12,937 nucleotides of DNA from Alphaproteobacteria bacterium (GCA_028280675.1 JANQLI010000239.1:1-12937), one strand, 5' to 3'. Counted from the first letter of the stretch, positions 1 to 8,043 are shown. Numbers and translations are program-made. The notes: generated by a model from the letters alone, not told the origin.

Positions 1-889
1 CCGCATAGGTTAGCTGGAAACCCCACGCGCCGGTTTCATAGATACCGCCAATATCCCAAGCGGTGTATTCATTCGCAAAACCCGCCATCGAGAGATCGCT
101 GGTGAGGTCTTCGCTCTGTTTATAAGACGCGCCAAAGGTAAACCCACCGGTCGCGACATTGGCGCCGACAGAATAAGATTGTGGATCGAGGGAGGTGGAC
201 CCGCTATCTGCAGAAAGGTACGTCCCACTCAAGCCCACATTCACGTCATTCGCAAGCTCGCCCATATAGGTGACGCCAAATTCAATGGACTCATCGTACA
301 GCGTATCAAAAAGTGAATCGAAGTTAGATCCACCTTGCGCCTGATCCGGTGTAAAAGACAGGCCTGCCTGGAACCCCGCAATGCGCGGTGTGAAGTAGTT
401 GATCTTGGTGGCAAAATCATCGCCGCCATTCCAGATCGTTGTCACCGTGTTAATGCTATTCAGGCTTGTTAAGCTGAGCTCAGCATCATTAACGGTATTG
501 CCACGAAAAAGCGTGGGCGCATAAATCGCCATTTGATCGGCAACGCCATCTTGATCACCGAACTCCAAGCGGCCCCAGACACCTTGGAAATAGACAAACT
601 TTTCTTCAATGAAATCGCCATCATTGCTGGCGGAATCTTCTTCCAGTTTGGCTTCGGCGTGAAATCCGATCTCAAGTCCATTGTCGAGAATGGTGCTGGC
701 GTCGATATGGATTTCAGAATCCGATCCCGTGGCGTAATCCCGCGATGACGATCCCAAGTCACCATCGATATATCCAAGCGACCCGACATAGAAACCTGAG
801 AGATTGAGTTCCATTTCCTGCGCTGCCGCGTGTCCAGCAAAAGCGCTCACGCCCATAACAGCCACAGATCTTAACAATACATTTTTCAT
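1..889 (-). CDS. Outer-membrane porin, 3' end cut off by the window edge
   Basis: This is the N-terminal part (296 codons visible) of a Gram-negative trimeric-type porin that lets small hydrophilic solutes cross the outer membrane. The frame stays open from the ATG at 889 to the window edge. Residues 1-23 form a signal peptide (MKNVLLRS, then a hydrophobic stretch ending in AHAAA, likely cut before Gln24). The mature protein starts ELNLSGFYVGSLGYIDGD, and alternating beta-strand patterns follow, such as LEIGFHAEAKLEE, KFVYFQGVWGRLEFGD and TKINYFTPRIAGFQAGLSF. The segment around residues 90-110 (FQGVWGRLEFGDQDG, then a YAPTLF loop) is typical of alphaproteobacterial porins of the Porin_4 type. 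The start is supported by AGGGG 6 nt upstream. The protein is acidic, as usual for this class. Solute specificity cannot be read from the sequence, and the C-terminal strands are missing. Confidence 0.9.
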   Translation of the reverse strand, partial: MKNVLLRSVAVMGVSAFAGHAAAQEMELNLSGFYVGSLGYIDGDLGSSSRDYATGSDSEIHIDASTILDNGLEIGFHAEAKLEEDSASNDGDFIEEKFVYFQGVWGRLEFGDQDGVADQMAIYAPTLFRGNTVNDAELSLTSLNSINTVTTIWNGGDDFATKINYFTPRIAGFQAGLSFTPDQAQGGSNFDSLFDTLYDESIEFGVTYMGELANDVNVGLSGTYLSADSGSTSLDPQSYSVGANVATGGFTFGASYKQSEDLTSDLSMAGFANEYTAWDIGGIYETGAWGFQLTYA

Positions 890-895
890 AATGTT

Positions 896-1036
896 CCCCT
901 TGATGCATGTCAGTAAGACGGTCTGAGACACCCAGATACGCAGAGCAGATGATGGTCTTGGGGAGCAAAATGACGATTACAGAGATAAGGTGCCGCACCC
1001 CCGCCTCAGGTCAGCCATCTAAGACGAAGGGGGGTG
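896..1036 (-). promoter_or_regulatory. Possible structured leader of the porin mRNA
   Basis: On the minus strand, CACCCCC (1036-1030) can pair with GGGGGTG (1002-996) to make a 7-bp stem with a loop of about 27 nt. The same C-rich segment, CCCCTT at 1032-1027, is also perfectly complementary to the AAGGGG (901-896) that contains the porin ribosome binding site. The two pairings exclude each other, so the leader could in principle switch between an open and a masked ribosome site. This holds only if transcription starts upstream of 1036, which is not shown. The complementarity is seen in the sequence; the switch is inference. Confidence 0.25.
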
Positions 1037-1049
1037 GAGCTCACAAGGT

Positions 1050-1121
1050 AAGGGTTAACTCGCAGATGCACAATTCCCGCAAATGATGCATAAACGACAC
1101 ATATGGTTAATGTTAACCCTT
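1050..1121. repeat. Inverted repeats around TTAA motifs upstream of porin
   Basis: AAGGGTTAAC at 1050-1059 recurs as its exact reverse complement GTTAACCCTT at 1112-1121, a 10-bp inverted repeat with arms 52 bp apart. The right arm overlaps a tighter palindrome, GGTTAA-TG-TTAACC, at 1105-1118. Spaced inverted repeats like this often mark a pair of sites for a dimeric regulator or a small DNA loop. The TTAA spacing does not fit the CtrA consensus (TTAA-N7-TTAA). No regulator can be named. Confidence 0.4.
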
Positions 1122-1372
1122 TGTTATTAAGTATTAATATTTGGTTTATTGCGGCAACGATCTCACCTCTTTGGCTTTGTCACGCAACATTTTTTGTGCG
1201 GCGCAGCATCATTCGCCCGTCCTGCGCCTAACATCTATTCGCACTTGCACACGATCAACCAGACTTTCTTCGTGGATTTCTGTAATAAGATATTGAGCAA
1301 AATACGAAAATCTCTTAAGTCAGTTCATAGGAATGTGTTTCACATAAAATTCAAAATGGGCCTGCCGCGAAA

Positions 1373-1909
1373 ATGAGTGCTTTTATGACAGTCAATCACT
1401 TAGCTCGAGTCACCGTAATCACCCTTGCCCTGACGAGCCTCACGCTGTTGAGCGCATGCGGGTCCAATGATAGCAGCGACAACAGCGTCTCTGCCCCACA
1501 GCAGTCCGGAAACCGTGAGCGCGGCGGTTTTTTTGATGGCGGCTTTAATATCTTTGGCGGCGGAGACGAAAAAGAACCGGCGGTAGCGATCGGTGTGAAC
1601 AGTTACTTATGGCGCGCGTCACTCGACACAATTGATTTTATGCCACTGCAATCGGCAGATCCATTTGGCGGTGTGATTATATCAGACTGGCATGAAGACC
1701 CGAACGCTTTAGGGGAACGCTTTAAGGTGACGGTCTATATTCTCGATCAGCGGCTGCGGGCCGATGGCATCAAGGTCGCCGTCTTCCGCCAGGAAAAACG
1801 CGGCAGTACATGGACAGACGCGCCAGTCAACGCCGCAACCGCGATTGATATTGAAAATGCCATCCTCACCCGCGCGCGTCAGTTGCGGATCGATTCCCTT
1901 GGGGATTGA
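1373..1909 (+). CDS. DUF3576 domain lipoprotein
   Basis: A 178-residue protein of the DUF3576 family, which I know as alphaproteobacterial lipoproteins of unknown function encoded beside leuS. The N-terminus is a lipoprotein signal: a hydrophobic stretch (VTVITLALTSLTLL) ending in the lipobox LLSAC, with Cys29 the probable lipidation site. A low-complexity linker rich in Ser, Asn, Gly and Phe follows (about residues 30-65, including GGFFDGGFNIFGGG). The conserved domain runs from about residue 73 (VNSYLWRASLDTIDFMPL) through GGVIISDWHEDPNALGERFKVTVYILDQRLRADGIKVAVF to the C-terminal helix IENAILTRARQLRI. There is no convincing ribosome site before ATG 1373; the in-frame ATG at 1385 is a possible alternative and keeps the full signal peptide. 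It is followed after 117 bp by leuS on the same strand. Probably periplasm-facing and membrane-anchored; its role is unknown. Confidence 0.88.
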   Translation: MSAFMTVNHLARVTVITLALTSLTLLSACGSNDSSDNSVSAPQQSGNRERGGFFDGGFNIFGGGDEKEPAVAIGVNSYLWRASLDTIDFMPLQSADPFGGVIISDWHEDPNALGERFKVTVYILDQRLRADGIKVAVFRQEKRGSTWTDAPVNAATAIDIENAILTRARQLRIDSLGD

Positions 1910-2026
1910 TCTTTCCGCGTTACTCACTTGCCTTTTTCACACACATCGCGCCATATAAATACGTAAACGGCTGATTGGCCAAGCCGCCCGCGTCGCATAA
2001 CACTGACAGGCCATGGACCTATCCAT

Positions 2027-4627
2027 ATGACTCGATATAACGCCAAGGAGAGTGAGCCGAAGTGGCAAGCTGCTTGGACTGAACACGGCTGTTTTGAAGC
2101 CCACGAAAATTCTGATCGCCCCAAATACTATGTGCTTGAGATGTTTCCCTATCCCTCGGGGAAAATCCATATGGGTCATGTGCGCAATTATGCCATGGGC
2201 GATGTGCTTGCTCGTTATAAGTTAGCGCAAGGATATAACGTGCTGCATCCGATGGGATGGGACGCATTTGGTATGCCTGCGGAAAATGCCGCGATGGAGC
2301 GGAACACCCACCCGGCAACTTGGACCTACGCCAATATCGATGCAATGCGCGCGCAATTAAAAGCCATGGGTTTTGCGATTGACTGGTCTCGCGAGATTGC
2401 GACCTGTGATCCGGACTATTACCGGCATGAGCAAGCCATGTTTCTCGACTTCCTCGAAAATGGGTACGCCTATCGCAAAGAAGCCAGCGTGAATTGGGAC
2501 CCGGTGGATCAAACCGTCCTCGCCAATGAACAAGTGATTGATGGCAAAGGCTGGCGATCTGGGGCTGTCGTTGAAAAGCGCAAACTCTCGCAATGGTTCC
2601 TCAGTATTTCTGATCTGGCGGATGACTTGCTCAACGATCTTGCAACATTAAAGCGCTGGCCAGAAAAAGTAGTGACCATGCAAACCAATTGGATTGGCCG
2701 TTCTGAAGGCTTGTCCATGACGTTTGAACTTGTTGGAGACGGCGCGCCTAAACAAGGTTTAGAAATTTATACAACGCGCCCCGATACGTTATTTGGCGCA
2801 AGTTTCTGTGCCTTAGCCCCCGATCATCCGATCGCCCAACAGCTTGCCCAGCACAATCCCGATCTAGAATCTTTCATCCGCGCGTGCCAGGCGAGCGGCA
2901 CCAGTGAAGAAGACATCGAAAAGGCTGAGAAGCTTGGCTATCGCACCAGCTTAACGGCGAAGCACCCTTTTATCGCTGGAAAAGAATTGCCGGTTTTTGT
3001 CGCCAATTTTATTTTGATGGAATATGGCACAGGCGCGATTTTCGGCTGCCCCGCCCACGACCAGCGCGATCTCGATTTTGCCCGCAAGTATGGCCTGGAG
3101 GTACTCCCCGTGGTCATACCAGCCGGTGAAGACGCCGCCACCTTCAGCATTGATGATGACGCTTACACCGGAGACGGGGTGCTTGGGAATTCTCATTTCC
3201 TTGATGGCCTTGATATTGAAGCAGCCAAGTCAACGATAATCAAGCGCATCGAAGACATGGGCCGAGGGCAAGGCACGGTTCATTTTAAACTGCGGGATTG
3301 GGGCGTCTCACGGCAGCGCTATTGGGGATGCCCCATACCGATTGTTCATTGTGATGACTGCGGCGCTGTTCCAGTGCCGAAAAAAGATTTGCCTGTTAAA
3401 TTGCCCAAGGATGTCACATTTGACACGCCAGGGAACCCCCTTGATCGTCATCCCACTTGGAAGCATGTGGACTGTCCACGCTGCAATAAAGCGGCACAGC
3501 GGGAAACGGACACCTTTGACACCTTTATCGATTCCTCATGGTACTTTGCTCGGTTCTGCTCTCCAAAAGCAGAAACGCCGACGGACCGGAGCGCCGTAGA
3601 CTATTGGTTGCCTGTCGATCAATATATCGGCGGTGTCGAGCATGCGATTTTGCATTTACTGTATGCCCGTTTTTACACCCGCGCCATGAAAGCCTGTAAC
3701 CATATCGGATTAGACGAGCCCTTTGACGGCTTGTTTACACAAGGGATGGTCATACACGAAACCTATCAGGATGAAGACGGGGCTTGGGTGGCGCCGGATG
3801 ATGTGCGCATCACCGTTTCAGGAAACGACCGGAGCGCAAGCCATATCACAACAGGCAAACCGGTGACCATCGGCGCCATAGAAAAAATGTCCAAGTCGAA
3901 AAAGAACACTGTCGATCCACAGGGTATCATTGATCAATATGGCGCAGATACGGCGCGCTGGTTTATGCTGTCCGACTCACCGCCTGAACGAGATGTAGAA
4001 TGGACGGAAGCCGGTGTCGAAGGCGCGTGGCGATTTGTACAGCGCTTTTGGTCAACAATCGCTGATCCGGAAAATGATGCTTTGCCTTCTCTCAATGCTT
4101 CAAAACCCGAGGGCGAATTGAACGCACAAGCGAATGATCTGCGTAAACGCAGTCATAAAGCTGTCGCCGCGATTACAGACGCCATTGAAGCATTTCATTT
4201 TAATCGTGCTGTTGCGCATCTTTATGAATTGACCAACAGCATTCGCAAAGCCGCCCCACAATTGCGCGGCGGCTCAGACCTTGATCAATGGGCTTTACGT
4301 GAAGCCATGGGTTTTGCCACACAGCTCATCGCGCCCATGATGCCACATTTGGCTGAGCAATGTTGGCAGCATATCGGCGGGGAGGGCTTGGTGATTCAAG
4401 CAAAATGGCCAGAGGCCGAACCTGCTCTTCTCACCGAAGACGCCATCACCATTGCTATTCAAGTAAATGGTAAGCGCCGTGACGAAATGGACATTGCCAA
4501 AGATCTGCCCAATGATGAGGTTGAAGCCCGCGCACTGGCGCAAGACCGCATACAAGAGGCGATCGGCGGAAAAACCCCTCGAAAAGTTATTGTAGTCCCG
4601 AACCGTATCGTGAATATTGTGCTATAA
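2027..4627 (+). CDS. leuS: Leucine--tRNA ligase
   Basis: Cytoplasmic class I aminoacyl-tRNA synthetase that joins leucine to tRNA-Leu using ATP. The 866 residues match the bacterial family length. The catalytic domain carries the HIGH-type motif as HMGH (residues 48-51) within PYPSGKIHMGHVRNY, and KMSKS at 620-624. The inserted CP1 editing domain shows TTRPDT (249-254) and YGTGAIFGCPAHDQRD (333-348), with the Asp of HDQRD being the family's editing residue. A zinc ribbon is formed by C442-x2-C445 and C483-x2-C486. The leucine-specific and anticodon-binding regions follow and the C-terminus (VIVVPNRIVNIVL) is typical, so the gene looks complete. The ATG at 2027 is the only in-frame start giving the usual N-terminus (RYNAKESEPKWQAAW), though its ribosome site is weak. 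The 117-bp gap upstream contains TATAAA at 1954-1959, a possible -10 element without a well-spaced -35. It probably leads the leuS-lptE-holA operon. Confidence 0.98.
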   Translation: MTRYNAKESEPKWQAAWTEHGCFEAHENSDRPKYYVLEMFPYPSGKIHMGHVRNYAMGDVLARYKLAQGYNVLHPMGWDAFGMPAENAAMERNTHPATWTYANIDAMRAQLKAMGFAIDWSREIATCDPDYYRHEQAMFLDFLENGYAYRKEASVNWDPVDQTVLANEQVIDGKGWRSGAVVEKRKLSQWFLSISDLADDLLNDLATLKRWPEKVVTMQTNWIGRSEGLSMTFELVGDGAPKQGLEIYTTRPDTLFGASFCALAPDHPIAQQLAQHNPDLESFIRACQASGTSEEDIEKAEKLGYRTSLTAKHPFIAGKELPVFVANFILMEYGTGAIFGCPAHDQRDLDFARKYGLEVLPVVIPAGEDAATFSIDDDAYTGDGVLGNSHFLDGLDIEAAKSTIIKRIEDMGRGQGTVHFKLRDWGVSRQRYWGCPIPIVHCDDCGAVPVPKKDLPVKLPKDVTFDTPGNPLDRHPTWKHVDCPRCNKAAQRETDTFDTFIDSSWYFARFCSPKAETPTDRSAVDYWLPVDQYIGGVEHAILHLLYARFYTRAMKACNHIGLDEPFDGLFTQGMVIHETYQDEDGAWVAPDDVRITVSGNDRSASHITTGKPVTIGAIEKMSKSKKNTVDPQGIIDQYGADTARWFMLSDSPPERDVEWTEAGVEGAWRFVQRFWSTIADPENDALPSLNASKPEGELNAQANDLRKRSHKAVAAITDAIEAFHFNRAVAHLYELTNSIRKAAPQLRGGSDLDQWALREAMGFATQLIAPMMPHLAEQCWQHIGGEGLVIQAKWPEAEPALLTEDAITIAIQVNGKRRDEMDIAKDLPNDEVEARALAQDRIQEAIGGKTPRKVIVVPNRIVNIVL

Positions 4628-4668
4628 GTGACACGCAAAGACGGGAAGAACCGCTGGGGGGCAAAGGC

Positions 4669-5181
4669 ATGATGAAAACGATAAAATCTCTGATCGCGGT
4701 TGCTCTCCTCGGGTCTCTGACCGCCTGTGGTTTTCAGCCATTATATGGCAACCTCACCAATGGCGCAGCCGTCACGGAAGAGCTCGAAGGCATCGCCGTT
4801 GGGCAGTCAAACTCGCGTCTGGGTGTCATTCTACGGAATTATCTGATTGATCAACTGCAGCCTAGCGGGCGCGGTGGTGACGTGAATTACCGGCTGGCTT
4901 TTCGCATTAGAGAAGGGCAAATCGGCGCCGGGGAACGCCTGGATGCTTCGGTTACGCGCTATACCTATCGCTTAACCGTCGCCTACAACTTGACAAATGC
5001 GAAGACAGGCAAAGTCGATTATACAGGCCAAAGCTTCTCTGCTGTGTCTTATGATGTGGTCGATTCTCAATTTGCCACTGTTGTGTCCCGCGAGGACGCC
5101 CAAGATCGCGCGGCGCGCGAAATCAGCGAAGATATGAAAATCCGCTTAGCGATGCATTTCAACAATCAAGAAAAACAATAG
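4669..5181 (+). CDS. lptE: LPS assembly lipoprotein LptE
   Basis: A 170-residue outer-membrane lipoprotein that pairs with LptD and helps insert lipopolysaccharide into the outer leaflet. A short signal peptide ends in the lipobox LTAC, with Cys20 the lipidation site, followed at once by the family hallmark GFQPLYG (21-27). The remainder has the expected alternating strands and helices (LGVILRNYLIDQLQP, YRLAFRIREG, TRYTYRLTVAYNLTNAKTGKVDYTG) and a basic, polar C-terminus. Two consecutive ATG codons open the gene. The first is preferred because GGGGGG at 4656-4661 sits 7 nt before it. It starts 41 bp after leuS and ends 18 bp before holA, which suggests co-transcription; the leuS-lptE-holA order is common in Alphaproteobacteria and supports the call for this weakly conserved family. 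Confidence 0.9.
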   Translation: MMKTIKSLIAVALLGSLTACGFQPLYGNLTNGAAVTEELEGIAVGQSNSRLGVILRNYLIDQLQPSGRGGDVNYRLAFRIREGQIGAGERLDASVTRYTYRLTVAYNLTNAKTGKVDYTGQSFSAVSYDVVDSQFATVVSREDAQDRAAREISEDMKIRLAMHFNNQEKQ

Positions 5182-5199
5182 GGCAAGGGAGTCCCTATC

Positions 5200-6261
5200 G
5201 TGCGGCTCAAAGGACGCGATATTGATCATTTTGTGAAAGCGCCCGATCCTGGGTGCCGTTTTATTTTGATCTATGGTCCTGACGAAGGTTTGGTGCGTGA
5301 ACGCTGCCATTTGATTTCTCAAAAGCGCTTAGGAAACACCGATGATCCTTTTGCGCTGTTAGAACTGACCGAAGATGAGTACCGAAGCGACCCGGCGCGC
5401 CTCAGCGATGAATATGGCGCCGTGTCCATGTTTGGAGGGGAACGCGTCATATGTGTGCGTTTAACCAGTGATCGATATGGCAAACATTTTAAAGAGCTTA
5501 TTGCTGCGATCGATTCAGACGCGCTCATCGGAGAGGCAACGATTATCGTCACGGCTGGGGATTTAAAGGTCAGCTCAGTCCTTCGCAAAGCGGCAGAAAC
5601 AGCCAAGCGCGGCGTTGCGCTGCCTTGTTATCGGGATGATGCGGGCAGTCTTCGGCAACTGATTCAGGATACATTCCGAAGCAATCATCTTCATTGTACA
5701 GATGATGTCCTGTCAACACTAATCCGCCAATTAGGCGGTGACCGCGCCGTAACGCGGCAAGAGATTGAAAAGCTTATCCTTTATAAACACACAGACACGC
5801 AAAACCCATCTCACATCACAGAAGACGATATAGATGCGGCAATTGCCAGCGCCAACCTTATTGATGTGCAAGATGTGACTTACGCGGCTTTAACCGGCGA
5901 CATTGCAAAACTGACTAAAACCTTAGAAAGATGTTATCTGCAAAACGAACAGCCTGTTGGCATTTTGCGCGCCACGGCCCGGCACCTTGAACAGCTTTAC
6001 AGTGTCTATTGCGGGATGGATAAAGGAGACGCAAGACGCACGGCCATCGATAAACTTACACCACGTATTCATTTCCAAAAACGGCGGGAATTTGAGGCAC
6101 AGATCTCACAATGGAATAAAGGACGGTGCCAGCGCGCCTTGGCCCTTGTCTATGATGCCGAAACAGATTGTAAAACAACAGGCATGCCAGCCCATGCCCT
6201 TTGTTCGCAAACGCTTATAAGATTAGCCAGAGCCGCACGTTCTTCACGGAGGGCTGCATAA
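5200..6261 (+). CDS. holA: DNA polymerase III subunit delta
   Basis: The delta subunit of the clamp-loader complex, which opens the sliding clamp so it can be loaded on DNA at the replication fork. At 353 residues it has the usual length. The N-terminal AAA+-like domain begins with MRLKGRDIDHF and the conserved strand-turn FILIYGPDEGLVRERCHLI (about residues 21-40). Delta has no functional ATP-binding P-loop, and none is seen here. The middle includes RDDAGSLRQLIQDTF and LIRQLGGDRAVTRQEIEKLILY (about 145-190), a well-conserved delta segment, and the C-terminal helical collar region contains QPVGILRATARHLEQLY. The start is GTG at 5200, backed by AAGGGAG (5184-5190) with about 9 nt spacing. It ends 3 bp from the convergent parB stop, so there is no room for a terminator between them. 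Confidence 0.95.
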   Translation: MRLKGRDIDHFVKAPDPGCRFILIYGPDEGLVRERCHLISQKRLGNTDDPFALLELTEDEYRSDPARLSDEYGAVSMFGGERVICVRLTSDRYGKHFKELIAAIDSDALIGEATIIVTAGDLKVSSVLRKAAETAKRGVALPCYRDDAGSLRQLIQDTFRSNHLHCTDDVLSTLIRQLGGDRAVTRQEIEKLILYKHTDTQNPSHITEDDIDAAIASANLIDVQDVTYAALTGDIAKLTKTLERCYLQNEQPVGILRATARHLEQLYSVYCGMDKGDARRTAIDKLTPRIHFQKRREFEAQISQWNKGRCQRALALVYDAETDCKTTGMPAHALCSQTLIRLARAARSSRRAA

Positions 6262-6264
6262 AGA

Positions 6265-7152
6265 TCAGTCGGAGCTTAAGCGGCGACAAATATCATCCAA
6301 CTGTTCCAGTGTTTTATATTTGACGACAACATTACCGCCTGCATCACCGCGGTGGTTGATCTCAATTCGCAATCCCAACATCGACGACACATTGTTTTCT
6401 AATGCAATCGTATCGGCGTCTTTTTCTTTCTGTGTTGCGCTTGAAGTGGAGGAGGTCGCAGAGGCTTTTTTAGGCTTTTTCACCAATTCTTCGGTTTGGC
6501 GCACATTAAGACCTTGATCAACAATAATGTCTGCAAGCTCACCGGGTTTTTCAGCGGCAAGAAGGGCACGTCCATGCCCTGCTGACAGGGTGCCATTTCT
6601 TATTTGCTTTTGAATTCCATCTGGCAACGACAAGAGCCGCACCATATTGGCAATATGAGGGCGGCTTTTGCCAATATCTTTCGCTAATTGTTTTTGCGTA
6701 TAATCAAAGTTGTCCATTAACGATTTATACCCCATGGCTTCTTCAATAGGATTTAAATCAGCACGCTGAACATTTTCGATTAAAGCGATCTCCATTGTTT
6801 CAGAATCCGTGAGATCTTTAATAATAACCGGAACTTCATGTTGGGCCGCCAATTGCGCGGCGCGCCAGCGGCGTTCACCAGCGACAATTTGATAAGACGA
6901 AGCTTCATCTTTCAATGGCCGCACGACAATGGGTTGCAGGATGCCTTTTTTCTTAATCGATTTTGCGAGATCGTTGAGATCGTCTTCATCAAAATGACGC
7001 CGCGGCTGGTCTGGATTGCGTTGCAAATACTCGATGGGCAGCATCGTCAAGCCATCTGACGGACCTGGCACCTCTGCAGGATCAAACTCCGTTTCGCCGA
7101 GAAGGGCGGAAAGACCGCGCCCAAGCCGTTTGCCTTTCTGATCGTCTGACAT
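6265..7152 (-). CDS. parB: Chromosome partitioning protein ParB
   Basis: A 295-residue CTP-dependent clamp that loads on parS sites, spreads along DNA and is moved by ParA to segregate the origin region. Near the N-terminus, KRLGRGLSALLGE (8-20) is the segment that touches ParA. The CTP-binding domain contains LQRNPDQPRRHF (43-54), GILQPIVVRP, GERRWRAA (92-99) and ENVQRADLNPIEEA (126-139). A helix-turn-helix for parS lies at about 152-173 (TQKQLAKDIGKSRPHIANMVRL), and the C-terminal 40 or so residues form the dimer domain. A linker rich in Ser, Thr and Lys (about 229-247) precedes it. All key motifs are intact. It lies 54 bp downstream of parA; the ribosome site before ATG 7152 is weak. Its targets are visible in this window at 8606-8621 and 10697-10712. 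Confidence 0.98.
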   Translation of the reverse strand: MSDDQKGKRLGRGLSALLGETEFDPAEVPGPSDGLTMLPIEYLQRNPDQPRRHFDEDDLNDLAKSIKKKGILQPIVVRPLKDEASSYQIVAGERRWRAAQLAAQHEVPVIIKDLTDSETMEIALIENVQRADLNPIEEAMGYKSLMDNFDYTQKQLAKDIGKSRPHIANMVRLLSLPDGIQKQIRNGTLSAGHGRALLAAEKPGELADIIVDQGLNVRQTEELVKKPKKASATSSTSSATQKEKDADTIALENNVSSMLGLRIEINHRGDAGGNVVVKYKTLEQLDDICRRLSSD

Positions 7153-7206
7153 GTGATCGCTCGTTAAATTTCTGAACTCTGTTTAAAGAAATAAGCTTTG
7201 ATTATT

Positions 7207-8043
7207 TTATGCCGCATGCACAGCCCGCTCGCGCTGGATCAATTCGCCGGCAAGGTGAATATAAGCCTGGCTGCCAGCGCATTTGTGATCATATAAAAGG
7301 GCCGGTTTGCCATGAGATGGCGCTTCCGACACCCGGACATTTCGGGGAATGACGGTTTGATACACTTTAGTCCCGAGATGATCGCGGACATCCGCCGCAA
7401 CCTGATCAGAAAGACGGTTCCGGCGATCATACATGGTGAGAACCACACCTTGAATCTCAAGATGCGGATTGAGACTTTGTTTCACGAGATTAATCGTCCG
7501 CATTAACTGGCTAAGGCCCTCAAGGGCAAAAAACTCGCATTGCAACGGCACCAGGACAGCTTCTGCGCCAGCCAGCGCATTGATCGTTAAAAGATTGAGG
7601 GACGGGGGACAATCGATCAGCACATAATCGTAACGGTCTTGACCGGTTTCACGATCGCGATTGACCAAACGCAAGGCATTTCGGAGCCGAAACGAGCGAC
7701 TTTGCATCTGACTTAACTCAAGCTCTGCTCCTGACAAATCAAAACTCGACGGGACAATCGAAAGACGCGGGACCTCGGTTTTGACAATCGCATCGCGCAG
7801 GGAAATATCATCCACCAACACATTATAAATAGACACTTCGCGCTCTGCTTGGCTCACACCAAGACCTGTGCTTGCATTCCCTTGCGGATCAAGATCAATA
7901 ATCAGGACAGATTGCCCAACAGCCGCCAGGGCCGTCGCCAAATTAATTGCTGTCGTGGTTTTGCCAACCCCGCCTTTTTGGTTGGCAACAGCGATAGTGC
8001 GCGGTTTTGCGCCACCATCATGATCAGGCCTCTTTTGAAACAC
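7207..8043 (-). CDS. parA: Chromosome partitioning ATPase ParA
   Basis: A 278-residue ParA/Soj/MinD-type ATPase. In its ATP-bound dimer form it coats the nucleoid, and ParB-parS complexes ride its gradient to separate the origins. The deviant Walker A motif is KGGVGKTT (23-30) with signature Lys23 and P-loop Lys28. The A' motif is IIDLDPQGNAS (48-58), with Asp50 and Asp52, and the Walker B is VLIDCPPS (141-148, Asp144). The start is GTG at 8043, chosen because AAGGA lies 8 nt before it and no other in-frame start precedes TIAVANQKGG. The first 20 nt overlap the end of rsmG, including its stop codon, so translation is probably coupled. It is followed by parB after 54 bp. Confidence 0.98.
   Translation of the reverse strand: MFQKRPDHDGGAKPRTIAVANQKGGVGKTTTAINLATALAAVGQSVLIIDLDPQGNASTGLGVSQAEREVSIYNVLVDDISLRDAIVKTEVPRLSIVPSSFDLSGAELELSQMQSRSFRLRNALRLVNRDRETGQDRYDYVLIDCPPSLNLLTINALAGAEAVLVPLQCEFFALEGLSQLMRTINLVKQSLNPHLEIQGVVLTMYDRRNRLSDQVAADVRDHLGTKVYQTVIPRNVRVSEAPSHGKPALLYDHKCAGSQAYIHLAGELIQRERAVHAA

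Larger units (their letters stand above)
890..1372. other. Divergent intergenic region between porin and DUF3576 gene
   Basis: This is the longest gene-free stretch in the window. It must carry the promoters for the porin (minus) and probably the DUF3576 gene (plus). The middle (about 1100-1150) is strongly AT-rich with repeated TTAA and ATTAAT, as expected for a promoter or regulator-binding zone. The part next to the porin (about 890-1040) has C and G runs that could fold in the porin leader. I could not assign convincing -35/-10 pairs on either strand. A 75-codon plus-strand reading frame with a TTG start covers 1149-1376 but shows no family resemblance and I do not call it a gene. Confidence 0.6.

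Noticed and set aside
759..998. A minus-strand frame with a hydrophobic N-terminus overlapping the porin start
   Set aside because: It is out of frame with the porin signal peptide and mature strands, which are clear in the neighbouring frame; most of it is the porin leader and its shadow.
1105..1140. TTAA cluster as CtrA binding sites
   Set aside because: No pair of TTAA half sites has the required 7-bp spacing on either strand.
1336..1351. TGTTTCACATAAAATT upstream of the DUF3576 gene as a parS variant
   Set aside because: 12 of 16 match and the CACGTG centre is broken.
1149..1376. A 75-codon frame (TTG start) upstream of the DUF3576 gene, with an ATGA overlap
   Set aside because: No family resemblance, a rare start codon, odd Phe/His/Arg-rich composition and no ribosome site; the overlap is probably chance.
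1968..1986. CGGCT...AGCCG inverted repeat between the DUF3576 gene and leuS as a terminator
   Set aside because: The stem is only 5 bp and no T run follows, so an intrinsic terminator is not supported.
7478..7493. A parS-like half site in parA (TGTTTCACG then divergence)
   Set aside because: 12 of 16 positions match but the right half of the palindrome is lost, and the bases are explained by ParA coding.
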